From Geomonas oryzisoli (GTDB lineage Bacteria > Desulfobacterota > Desulfuromonadia > Geobacterales > Geobacteraceae), in contig NZ_CP076723.1 of the NCBI RefSeq assembly GCF_018986915.1, positions 1,645,501-1,709,500 of the forward strand: a DNA stretch of 64,000 nt, given 5' to 3'. Within the stretch, counting starts at the first letter, position 1. The number at the start of each line of letters is the position of its first letter. Below, in pieces: positions 50,831-58,821 of the stretch. The notes beneath the pieces were generated by a model. That model ran no database searches. It worked only from the letters and a program-made list of their open reading frames with translations, and was not told the origin of the DNA. A program made the position numbers and the translations under genes.

Positions 50831-51175
50831 ATGAGTGATTGTCTGTTCTGCAAGATGGCCGACGGCACCATCCCGGTAAAGAAGGTCTATGAGGACGACC
50901 TCCTCTTCGCCATCGAGGACATCAACCCGGTGGCGCCGGCCCACATCCTCATCATTCCCAAGAAACACCTGGTGAACACCCTGGAGCTCACCCCGGCGGA
51001 CGACCAGTTGATCGGGGCGGTGCACCGCGTCGCCGCGGCGCTGGCCCGGGAGCGCGGCTTCGACCAGGAAGGGTTCCGCCTGGTGAACAACAACAACGCC
51101 GGAGCCGGGCAGTCGGTCTGGCACATCCACTTCCACCTGCTGGCAGGCCGCAAGCTTGGATGGCCTCCGGGGTAG
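50831..51175 (+). CDS. HIT-family nucleotide-binding protein (HinT-like)
   Basis: A 114-residue histidine-triad protein: CLFCKMADGTIPVKKVYEDD at the N terminus (with a C-x2-C zinc pair), and the active-site WHIHFHLLAG. HinT-type proteins hydrolyse AMP-lysine and related phosphoramidates. GGAGGAAATC precedes ATG 50831. Confidence 0.93.
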   Translation: MSDCLFCKMADGTIPVKKVYEDDLLFAIEDINPVAPAHILIIPKKHLVNTLELTPADDQLIGAVHRVAAALARERGFDQEGFRLVNNNNAGAGQSVWHIHFHLLAGRKLGWPPG

Positions 51176-51240
51176 TCGCCCGGCGGCCGTGTAACCGGCG
51201 CGAGGTGCAGATCCCTGAAGGCACGCTAAAGGAGGCCAGA

Positions 51241-51738
51241 ATGAAAAGATTGCTCGTGTTGCTGCTCCTGCTGTACCCGCTGACCGCAGCGGGGGAAACC
51301 TACCAGTGGACCGACGAGAGGGGCACGGTGAATTTCGCCGATGACCTGGGACAGGTCCCCAAGAAGTTCCGGAAGAAGGCGAGGAGAGTCGGAGAGGAGG
51401 ACGCCAGCCCCAGGGTGATCGAAGGGGGCTCGGCCGAGCCGACCAAGGGAAAACCGGAAGAGGCCCAGGGGGCCAAGAAGAGCTACGGCGGCAAGGACGA
51501 GGCCGCCTGGCGCAGGGAGTTCCTGCAGGCCGAGTTCAACTTGAAGAACGCGGAGTCGGAGCTTGCCACCCTCAAGGGGAGGCTTGTCGATACCTCGCGC
51601 ATGACCCGTTCCGAGTACCTCACCATCCAGAACAGCATCAAGGTCGCCGAGGACAGGGTCAAGGCCCAGCAGAAGAGACTCGACCAGGTGCGCGAGAGCG
51701 CCGACCGCTTCGGCGTCCCTCCCGAGTTCAGGAAATAA
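51241..51738 (+). CDS. DUF4124-type exported protein
   Basis: A 165-residue protein with a signal peptide (LLVLLLLLYPLTAAG). The DUF4124 start TYQWTDERGTVNFADDLGQVP follows. The remainder is charged and includes a coiled coil (about 90-150). AGGAGG lies before ATG 51241. Family function unknown. Confidence 0.8.
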   Translation: MKRLLVLLLLLYPLTAAGETYQWTDERGTVNFADDLGQVPKKFRKKARRVGEEDASPRVIEGGSAEPTKGKPEEAQGAKKSYGGKDEAAWRREFLQAEFNLKNAESELATLKGRLVDTSRMTRSEYLTIQNSIKVAEDRVKAQQKRLDQVRESADRFGVPPEFRK

Positions 51739-51742
51739 TTCC

Positions 51743-51848
51743 GGGGAGTGGCTCCGCCAGGTGCCTGTCCCTTGGTGTTTGGCAGGCGGCTGAGCTGAGA
51801 GGAGCGTTCCGCGAGAGGGACAGGCACCTGACGGAGCCTGTCCCTTCT
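51743..51848 (+). repeat. Inverted pair of dispersed hairpin repeats
   Basis: GGGGAGTGGCTCCGCCAGGT with GCCTGTCCCTTGG (51743-51775) and AGAGGGACAGGCACCTGACG with GAGCCTGTCCCTTCTG (51814-51848) are copies of one element in opposite orientation, each able to form a hairpin. Confidence 0.75.
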
Positions 51849-51898
51849 GCCGCGGGCCCCGAGTCGGACACAATAACTATCACCTTGGAGAAAGCAGC

Positions 51899-52672
51899 AT
51901 GATCTTCCCGAACATCGACCCGGTCTTCCTGCGCCTGGGGCCGCTGGAATTCCGCTGGTACGGTCTCATGTACATCTGCGGCTTCGTCGCCGCCTACTTC
52001 ATCATCCTGTCCGGGGTGAAACGCAAGGGGCTCCCCCTGAACAAGGACCAGGTCGCCGACCTGATCTTCACCGTCGCGGTGGGGGTCATCCTGGGAGGGC
52101 GCTTAGGCTACATCCTGTTCTACAACTTCTCCTACTACCTGTCCCACCCGCTGAAGCTGTTCGCGGTATGGGAGGGGGGGATGTCCTTCCACGGCGGCCT
52201 GATCGGGGCGCTCCTGGCGAGCCTCTACTTCATCAGGAAGTTCAAGCTCCGCTTTTACCCGCTGGCCGACATCGGCTTCCTGGCGGCCCCGGTGGGGCTG
52301 GGCTTCGGCCGTATCGGCAACTTCATCAACGGCGAGCTCTACGGCCGGGTCACCGACGTTCCCTGGGGGATCGTCTTTCCTACCGGCGGACCGCTGCCGC
52401 GCCATCCGTCGCAGCTGTACGAGGCGTTCCTGGAAGGGCCGGTCATGTTCCTGATCCTGTACGCGATCTCGAAGAGGGTGCGGCATGACGGCGTGGTGGT
52501 GTGGTCCTTCATCGCGATGTACGGCCTGTTCCGTTTCCTGGTGGAGTTCGTCAGGCAGCCCGACGAGCAGATCGGATTTCTTCTGGGGGGATTTTCGATG
52601 GGGCAGATGCTGAGCTTGCCGATGTTCCTGCTGGGAGCGGCGATGGTATGCTACCGCTGCAGGCGGGGGTAA
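51899..52672 (+). CDS. lgt: Prolipoprotein diacylglyceryl transferase
   Basis: A 257-residue inner-membrane enzyme with seven helices. Signatures: FRWYGLMYICGFVAAY, GGMSFHGGLIGALLA and GRIGNFINGELYGR (the catalytic arginine and conserved glycine motif). It attaches diacylglycerol from phosphatidylglycerol to the lipobox cysteine. TTGGAGAAAG precedes ATG 51899. It ends three bases from the end of the convergent RsbW gene. Confidence 0.96.
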   Translation: MIFPNIDPVFLRLGPLEFRWYGLMYICGFVAAYFIILSGVKRKGLPLNKDQVADLIFTVAVGVILGGRLGYILFYNFSYYLSHPLKLFAVWEGGMSFHGGLIGALLASLYFIRKFKLRFYPLADIGFLAAPVGLGFGRIGNFINGELYGRVTDVPWGIVFPTGGPLPRHPSQLYEAFLEGPVMFLILYAISKRVRHDGVVVWSFIAMYGLFRFLVEFVRQPDEQIGFLLGGFSMGQMLSLPMFLLGAAMVCYRCRRG

Positions 52673-52675
52673 CCC

Positions 52676-53101
52676 TCAACCGAGCTTTTTCTTCATCTCC
52701 AGCATGTTCTCCTTGCAGTTCTTGCGGTAAGCCACCGAGTCCATCAGGGTGCGGATCAGGAAGATACCCCGCCCCCGGTCCTCCAACTCCTCGAAGTTGG
52801 GGGCCGGGATGGAGTTGATGTCGAACCCCTGCCCGTCGTCGTAGACCCTGATGGTCAGGTCGTCATGGTGCAGGGTGATCACGATGCGCACGAGCTTTTC
52901 CGGCTCCTTGGGGCCGGCGTGCTTGATGGCGTTCACCATCGCCTCGGTGAGGACCAGGTTCAGATGGTAGGCAAGGATCTCCTTGTCGCCGCTGTAGCGC
53001 TCCAGCTCGCGGGCGATGTCCTCCCCGATCTTCCCGATAAGGCTCAGGTACCTCGTCTTGTTGGGAACCTTTATGTCGACCTCGATCGTGTTTCCTTCCA
53101 T
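52676..53101 (-). CDS. RsbW-like anti-sigma factor / serine kinase
   Basis: A 141-residue GHKL ATPase: NLVLTEAMVNAIKHAG is the N box, VYDDGQGFDINSIP the G1 box and DRGRGIFLIRTLMDSV the G2 box. Such proteins bind a sigma factor or other target when dephosphorylated antagonist is absent, and phosphorylate the STAS partner. It is the last gene of the partner-switching operon, 30 bases after the STAS gene. The sigma factor it may bind is not encoded nearby. Confidence 0.88.
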   Translation of the reverse strand: MEGNTIEVDIKVPNKTRYLSLIGKIGEDIARELERYSGDKEILAYHLNLVLTEAMVNAIKHAGPKEPEKLVRIVITLHHDDLTIRVYDDGQGFDINSIPAPNFEELEDRGRGIFLIRTLMDSVAYRKNCKENMLEMKKKLG

Positions 53102-53131
53102 CTGATGCCTCGCTTTGTGCCACCCGATCCG

Positions 53132-53473
53132 TTAGGACTGGAAGTTCTCCACCGCCTCAGCCGTGGAAGGGAAGATCTCGAAGACCCGGTGCAGGCGGGT
53201 CAGCTCGAACATCGACTTGACCTGGGACTGCAGCGAGGAAAGTTTCAGGTTCCCCTGGTGCGAGATGGCGTTCTTGAACCCCGAGACCAGCGCGCCCAGC
53301 CCGGAACTGTCGATAAAACGTACATCCTTCAGATCCACCAGGACGTTCTTCTTGCCGTCCTCGAAAAGCTTCTGTACCGCGCTTTTGAGTTCAGTAGAGT
53401 TGTGCGCGTCCAGCCTTTCCTCCTTGACGTATATGATTACAACGTCGTTCCTCGTCTCGCTTGCTAGGTTCAT
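53132..53473 (-). CDS. STAS-domain anti-sigma factor antagonist
   Basis: A 113-residue STAS protein. FIDSSGLGALVSGFKNA carries the serine that RsbW-type kinases phosphorylate and PP2C enzymes restore. AAGGAG six bases before ATG 53473 defines the start, although ATG 53479 is also in frame. It sits between the transporter-phosphatase and the kinase, the normal placement for a partner-switch antagonist. Confidence 0.9.
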   Translation of the reverse strand: MNLASETRNDVVIIYVKEERLDAHNSTELKSAVQKLFEDGKKNVLVDLKDVRFIDSSGLGALVSGFKNAISHQGNLKLSSLQSQVKSMFELTRLHRVFEIFPSTAEAVENFQS

Positions 53474-53564
53474 AACCATCTCCTTGTTGTGAGGTCCGTA
53501 CGGTATACAGCCAGATTTATTGTGCAATAAGTGCCGACATTTAGCAAGTGGCGCCGCCCCCGGT

Positions 53565-56500
53565 TCAGGCAACTTTCATGACTACCATGGATATGTCGTC
53601 CTGTAAAGGTTGCGGCCAGGCGTAGGAAGAGACCTCCGACAGCACCTTCTCGATCAACACCTCGGGCTCATGCTCGGTAAGCGTACCGATCAGCTCGCAC
53701 AGCCTCGGGATGCCGAAGAGCTCACCCGCCGCGTTCTCGGCCTCGATGATGCCGTCGGTGTAGATGAAGAGGAGGTCCCCCGCCTGCAGCGTGATCCGCA
53801 GCTCCTCGAAGTCTACGTTTCGCTCCACTCCCAGGATGAGCCCCTCGGCGTCGAGTTCCACCCAGTTGCCGGCGCGAAACAACAGGGGGCGGGTGTGGCC
53901 GGCATTGGCGTAGCTGAGGGTCCGGTTCGCGCTGTCGTATCTCGCGCAGAACATGGTGATGAAGAGCTCGGCGCCGGTGAGGTCGTCGTAGAGGAGCTCG
54001 TTCAACAGCTGCAAGAGATCCCGGGCCGAGCGCGGCTCCTTGATCTGGGCCCTGAGCACGCTGCGGGTCTCCACCATGATCAGGGCCGCCCCGACGCTGT
54101 GGCCGGAGACGTCGGCCATGACCAGGTCCACCACCTGCTCGCCCCGCTCGAAGAAATCGTAGTAGTCCCCCCCCACGTGCGCGGCGGGGACGCAGCGGCT
54201 GGCGATGTGCGCCCCCGGCAGGGCGGGGGGGTGTTCCGGCAGCAGCGAGAGCTGGATCTGCTTGGCGAGCTCGAGGTCCCGGGTCACCCTGGCGTTCTCC
54301 AGGAGGGCGGCCTCCTTCTGGCGCCGCTCCCGCTCCTTGGCCTCGCGCTCCTCGACGATGCGCACCGCCTGGGCCAGCTGCCCGGCCAGGCTCTCCAGCA
54401 GTTCCACGAACTGCTCGGTGAAAAGCCCCACGATGGAACGGGAGAAGACCGAGAGTATGCCGACCGGCTGGGCCCCCTCGCTGGCGATGGGGATGTGGGC
54501 GAAGGACTTGATTCCTTCCCTGCGGAAGATCTCCTTGGCGATCGGCTTGGTGATGAAGGTGGTGTCGTTGAAGAACTCGGTGCGGCGCCCCAGGAAGGCC
54601 TCGCCGACGTGGGTGTCGATCTCCAGCAGACGGTCCTCGGCGGTGAGGCGCTCGCCGCCGATGCCGCGATAGCAGCGCACCTGCAGTACCGATTCCTGGT
54701 TCAGGAGCCTGATCACGGCGAGGTCGAGCTTGAACTCGCGCAGCAAAAGCTCCAGAAGATCCCCCATGATGATGTCCAGCTCCAGCGACCGGTTCATGAT
54801 CTCTGAGGCGCGCAGCCGCACGAAGAGCGCCTCGCGGCTTTGGTCGCGCGAGGTGCGCACGGTGGAGAAGATGTCGTAGACCGGCTCCATGCGCGACCCG
54901 ATGTCGGAGAGGAAACTCTCCACCACCGCACCCGCCGCGGCCCCCCCGAGCGAGCCGGCCAGGGTCTTCTCCACGAAGCGCTTCAGGTTGGGGAGCTCGA
55001 ACTCGGAGACCCCCCCCTTGCTGTCGATCTCCCGGTCCCCCAGGTAGTCGGTGATGGCGGCGTTGGCCTGCTGCTCACCGATGAACTTGGTCATGAGGTT
55101 CACGAACTGCACGATGGTGACCGGCTTGGAGAGACGCTTGGTTTCCCAGTGCGGCGTCGCGCTCTCTGGGGTGAAGACGCGCACGAAGCGGTTCACCTGT
55201 TCGCGCTCCTTCTCGCTCTGGCCAAGGAGGATGGACAGGGACAGGTAGGCGGAGATGTTGATGAACATGCTCCAGAACAGGGTGTGGGTGTACGGGTCCA
55301 GCCCGGTCAGCCCGAAGAGCTCCTGCGGGCGCAACAGGGTGAAGCCGAAGGGGCCGTTCAACAGGAAACTGCTCTGCCAGCCGCCGGCCCGCAGCAGCGA
55401 GGGGAGCAACAGCGTGTAGAACCAGACCCCGAAGCCGGCGACAAGTCCCGCGATGGCGCCCGCCTTGTTGCCTCGGGGCCAGTAGAGCCCCCCTACCAGG
55501 GCCGGCGCGAACTGGATGGCGGCCGAGAAGGAGATGAGTCCCATGTTGGCCAGCATGTAGTTTTCACCGACCACGCTCTGGTACAGATACCCCAGGAGGA
55601 TCACCAGCACGATCCCCAGGCGCTTCAGGTTAATGAGCAGTTGCGGGAACCAGGCGCGCGGCTTGAGCTTGATCACCACCGGCAGCAGCACGTGGTTCAA
55701 GAGCATGGTCGATACCGCGATCGATTCCACCATGACCATCCCCGCCGAAGCGGAGAAGCCACCCAGGAAGGCGACCAGGGCCAGCCACTGGTAGCCAAGC
55801 TGCATGGGAAGGGTGAGCACGAAATAGTCCGCCCCGGCGTTGCTGCCGTTTAGCAGCACCCCGGCCAAGGCAATGGGCATCACGAACAGGTTCATGAGGA
55901 ACATGTAGGCGGGAAAGCGCCAGGACGCCGTGTTCAGGTGCGATTCGTGCGCGTTCTCCAGCACCATGACCTGGAACTGGCGCGGCAGGAGCATCACGGC
56001 GCCCATGGAGAGGGTCAGGATGCTGAACATGGAGGCGTAGGAGTTGTCGCCGTGGTCGCCCAGCGTGGTGAGCCGCGTCAGCATGAGCGGATCCTTCTGG
56101 TGCATGCGCTGGAAGATGTCCCCCATGCCGTTGAAGGCGAAATAGGTGATGCCGATGCCGACGGTGAGCATGGCGATCAGCTTCACCAGCGATTCGAGCG
56201 CGATCGCCGCCACCAGGCCGTCGTGGCGCTCCGTGGAGAGGAGGTGGCGCGCGCCGAAGAGGACGCTGAAAACGGCCAGAAAGAGCGCGGTGAAGAGCCC
56301 CGGATGGGGAGAGGGGATGTAGATGCGCTCCATGAAACCCAGGTGGAAATCGTGGTACCCGGTGATGATGGTGAACGAGGTCGAGACGGCGCGCAGCTGC
56401 AAGGCGATGTAGGGCATCACCCCCATCAGGGTGATCACGGTGATGATCGCGCCCAGCCACTGGGACGAGCCGTAGCGGGAGCTGATGAAGTCGGCGATGG

Positions 56501-56801
56501 AGGTGATGTTGTTCTCCTTGGAGATCCGCACCATCTTCTTGAGCAGGAACCACCAGGAGAACGCGGTGAGGGTGGGGCCCAGGTAGACCGGGAGGAAGTC
56601 TATGCCGGTGGTGGCGGCCTTGCCGACCGAGCCGTAGAAGGTCCAGGAGGTGGCGTAGACGGCGATGGAGAGGGCATAGACCCAGGGGGTGGCGGTGATG
56701 CTGCGGCCGGCCTTCTGCCGCTGGTCGGCGTAGTAGGCGACCAGGAAGAGAAAGGCTATGTAGAGCAGGGCCGTGCCCCACACCCAGTTGACATCCAGCA
56801 T
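53565..56801 (-). CDS. Sodium:solute symporter fused to GAF and SpoIIE-type PP2C domains
   Basis: A 1078-residue fusion. Residues 1-530 form a complete SSS/PutP-like transporter (about 13 helices). Residues about 555-640 form a helical STAC-like linker (PVTIVQFVNLMTKFIGEQQ). About 660-815 is a GAF domain, and about 845-1078 a SpoIIE/RsbU PP2C phosphatase with the metal aspartates in VGGDYYD (879), MADVSGHS (897), TDGII (1016) and DDISMVV (1068-1069). Solute binding or uptake could directly regulate dephosphorylation of the STAS partner. CbrA and related kinases share the SSS-STAC part, but the PP2C output is unusual. Starts as ATG that overlaps the stop of the small membrane gene by one base. 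Confidence 0.92.
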   Translation of the reverse strand: MLDVNWVWGTALLYIAFLFLVAYYADQRQKAGRSITATPWVYALSIAVYATSWTFYGSVGKAATTGIDFLPVYLGPTLTAFSWWFLLKKMVRISKENNITSIADFISSRYGSSQWLGAIITVITLMGVMPYIALQLRAVSTSFTIITGYHDFHLGFMERIYIPSPHPGLFTALFLAVFSVLFGARHLLSTERHDGLVAAIALESLVKLIAMLTVGIGITYFAFNGMGDIFQRMHQKDPLMLTRLTTLGDHGDNSYASMFSILTLSMGAVMLLPRQFQVMVLENAHESHLNTASWRFPAYMFLMNLFVMPIALAGVLLNGSNAGADYFVLTLPMQLGYQWLALVAFLGGFSASAGMVMVESIAVSTMLLNHVLLPVVIKLKPRAWFPQLLINLKRLGIVLVILLGYLYQSVVGENYMLANMGLISFSAAIQFAPALVGGLYWPRGNKAGAIAGLVAGFGVWFYTLLLPSLLRAGGWQSSFLLNGPFGFTLLRPQELFGLTGLDPYTHTLFWSMFINISAYLSLSILLGQSEKEREQVNRFVRVFTPESATPHWETKRLSKPVTIVQFVNLMTKFIGEQQANAAITDYLGDREIDSKGGVSEFELPNLKRFVEKTLAGSLGGAAAGAVVESFLSDIGSRMEPVYDIFSTVRTSRDQSREALFVRLRASEIMNRSLELDIIMGDLLELLLREFKLDLAVIRLLNQESVLQVRCYRGIGGERLTAEDRLLEIDTHVGEAFLGRRTEFFNDTTFITKPIAKEIFRREGIKSFAHIPIASEGAQPVGILSVFSRSIVGLFTEQFVELLESLAGQLAQAVRIVEEREAKERERRQKEAALLENARVTRDLELAKQIQLSLLPEHPPALPGAHIASRCVPAAHVGGDYYDFFERGEQVVDLVMADVSGHSVGAALIMVETRSVLRAQIKEPRSARDLLQLLNELLYDDLTGAELFITMFCARYDSANRTLSYANAGHTRPLLFRAGNWVELDAEGLILGVERNVDFEELRITLQAGDLLFIYTDGIIEAENAAGELFGIPRLCELIGTLTEHEPEVLIEKVLSEVSSYAWPQPLQDDISMVVMKVA

Positions 56802-57049
56802 TACATATGCTCCCTGGTGTCGCTGTCCTTGCGTGCCGCCCGGCTGAACAAGTAGACGATGAAGATGGAGAAGACCCAGCCGATCAGCAGGTAGAGGTAG
56901 AGCAGCGGGATGCCGAAGGGAAGGGTCGGTTTGTTGAAGATGCTGATGAACGGATAGTTCATCATCACAAGGCCGAGGACGAAGCAGATCACCCAGGTGT
57001 CCTTCAGTTTGAGCCGGTGCAGCACCACTTGCTTCAGTTTGTTCTTCAT
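56801..57049 (-). CDS. Small two-TM membrane protein
   Basis: An 82-residue protein with two helices (about 18-36 and 46-69) and a basic N terminus ([16 protein letters not shown]). Length, topology and its position directly before an SSS transporter recall the small subunits that accompany some sodium:solute symporters. ATG 57049 overlaps the previous gene's stop by four bases, and its stop overlaps the next start by one, so the three genes are translationally coupled. Role inferred from position. Confidence 0.75.
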   Translation of the reverse strand: MKNKLKQVVLHRLKLKDTWVICFVLGLVMMNYPFISIFNKPTLPFGIPLLYLYLLIGWVFSIFIVYLFSRAARKDSDTREHM

Positions 57050-58608
57050 GCCGTCAACCCCATGGCGGCCAGCACCCGGTCCGCCTCGTCCCAGACGGGG
57101 AGGGTGCTGTCGAGGAGCAGGCTTTCCCCCTCTTCGGGGTACTGGAATTCGGCCTGCTGCCGCTGGTACTGTTCCCACCGGGCGTCGGAGACCTCGGTGG
57201 GATCGTGGCGCCGCCGCTCCAGCCGCTCGCGAGCGACCTGTTGCGGGCAGCGGGTTTCTATGATCAGGAAAGGGCGCCCAAGCCGTGCGGCCAGTTGCCG
57301 AAACAGCTCCCGGTCGGAGCGCCGCTGGAAGGTGGCGTCGACCACGATGCCCCTGTGCTCGGCAAGGGAGCGCTCGGCCCGGCTCAAAAGGGCGCGGTAG
57401 GTGGCCTGGTCCATCTCCTCGTTGTAGATCCCGTCCCGGTAGGCGGCGCTTGGCTCCACACCGGAGGGAGCCACGCCCGCGAGCTCCTTGCGCACCAGGT
57501 CGGAGCGGACCAGGTCCAGTCCCAGCTCCCGGGCGAGCTCGGCGGCCAGACTGCTCTTGCCGCTGCCGCTCAGGCCGCAGGTGAGGACGAGAACCGGGGT
57601 GAGCCGGCTTCTCAGCGTGTAGCCGCGGGCCAGGCGGAAGTAGCGCCGCGCCGCGCTGCCGACGGCCGCGGATTCGGCCGCGTCCTGCCCGGGCTGGGCC
57701 AGGCGCAGACTGGTCACCTTACCGCGCACGAAGGCCCGCTGCGCCTTGTAGAAGTCGAGCAGCGGCGCCATGCCCCGGTCGCCGCTGGCCTCGCCGTAGG
57801 ACAGCAGCAGCGCGCGGGACAGGTCGGCGCGCCCGGCGTACTCGAGGTCCATGAGCAGGAAGGCGAGGTCCGCGGCGGTATCTATGTAGCGGAACTGCTC
57901 GCCGAACTCGATGCAGTCGAAGATGCAGACCGGATCGGTGAGACAGATGTTGCCCGAGTGGAGGTCGCCGTCGCAGTCCCTGATGAAGCCGCCGGCGATG
58001 CGGGCTTGGAACAGCGTCTCGCTCTGCGCGAGGAACGCGCTCACCCATTGGCGGATTTCCGCCAGTTCCCCGGCCAGCAGGGTGTTGCCGACGAACGGGG
58101 CGCTCTGGCGGAAGTTCTGCTCCCAGTTCGCACCGATCATGGCCGGGGAGGCGCAGGCGTCGATGTGCGGGCCGCGCTCCGCGCCCGCGTGGAAGGAGGC
58201 GACGGCCGCCGCGATGCGGGTCATGTCGGCGCCGGAGACGGTTCCCTCCCGGAGCAGGCGGTCCAGCATGAGCTCCTCGGGGAGGCGCTTCATCTTGACG
58301 GCGTAGTCGATGACCGCGCCGGTACCGGTAAAACCCGCGCCGCGCGCGCTCTCGCGCAGTTCCACGACCCCGAGGTAGACCTCGGGGCACAGGCGCCGGT
58401 TCAGGCGCACCTCTTCGCCGCAGTAAAAGCGGCGCCGGTCCAGCGTGGTGAAGTCCAGAAAGCCGTAGTCGACGGCCTTTTTTACCTTGTATACGAAGTG
58501 GTCGGTGATGAAGATGAAAGAGACGTGGGTCTCGACCAGGCGCACCTTTGCCGTCGGTTCGGGGTAGGCCGCTGCTTCAAGTAGCGATTTTATAAGCTTT
58601 TGATCCAT
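57046..58608 (-). CDS. Aminoglycoside-phosphotransferase-like domain fused to a P-loop kinase
   Basis: A 520-residue cytoplasmic protein. The N-terminal APH-like domain (1-330) has [15 protein letters not shown] (lysine), the catalytic loop [14 protein letters not shown] and [11 protein letters not shown]. The C-terminal AAA_33/zeta-like domain (about 340-515) has GLSGSGKSS as Walker A and VVDATFQRR. Similar fusions are annotated as bifunctional phosphotransferase/ATP-binding proteins with unknown substrate. It is first in the five-gene operon. Confidence 0.85.
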   Translation of the reverse strand: MDQKLIKSLLEAAAYPEPTAKVRLVETHVSFIFITDHFVYKVKKAVDYGFLDFTTLDRRRFYCGEEVRLNRRLCPEVYLGVVELRESARGAGFTGTGAVIDYAVKMKRLPEELMLDRLLREGTVSGADMTRIAAAVASFHAGAERGPHIDACASPAMIGANWEQNFRQSAPFVGNTLLAGELAEIRQWVSAFLAQSETLFQARIAGGFIRDCDGDLHSGNICLTDPVCIFDCIEFGEQFRYIDTAADLAFLLMDLEYAGRADLSRALLLSYGEASGDRGMAPLLDFYKAQRAFVRGKVTSLRLAQPGQDAAESAAVGSAARRYFRLARGYTLRSRLTPVLVLTCGLSGSGKSSLAAELARELGLDLVRSDLVRKELAGVAPSGVEPSAAYRDGIYNEEMDQATYRALLSRAERSLAEHRGIVVDATFQRRSDRELFRQLAARLGRPFLIIETRCPQQVARERLERRRHDPTEVSDARWEQYQRQQAEFQYPEEGESLLLDSTLPVWDEADRVLAAMGLTA

Positions 58609-58738
58609 CGTTTTGCCGGTAAGCTGATGATTTCACTTGAGAATAGTATCATACCGCATTTGAGGTGCAACAGTCTAAAATGCATCTAAATGTTGTTTGA
58701 CGCTGGTACCTATTTATGCTAGCTTTCATGTAGTGAAC

Positions 58739-58783
58739 CGCGCCACCCCGGATACTGTATCCCACCGGGGTGCCGCGTTTTTT
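58739..58783 (+). terminator. Intrinsic terminator in the leader of the TPR gene
   Basis: CGCGCCACCCCGG and CCGGGGTGCCGCG pair with one mismatch and are followed by six Ts (58778-58783). On this strand no gene ends here; the preceding gene runs the other way. A TTGACG-N17-TAGCTT promoter-like pair at 58694-58722 would give a very short terminated RNA or an attenuator. Confidence 0.7.
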
Positions 58784-58821
58784 AGATTTTGCCCGAAATC
58801 TACCGAAGCCACAGGTAACCC

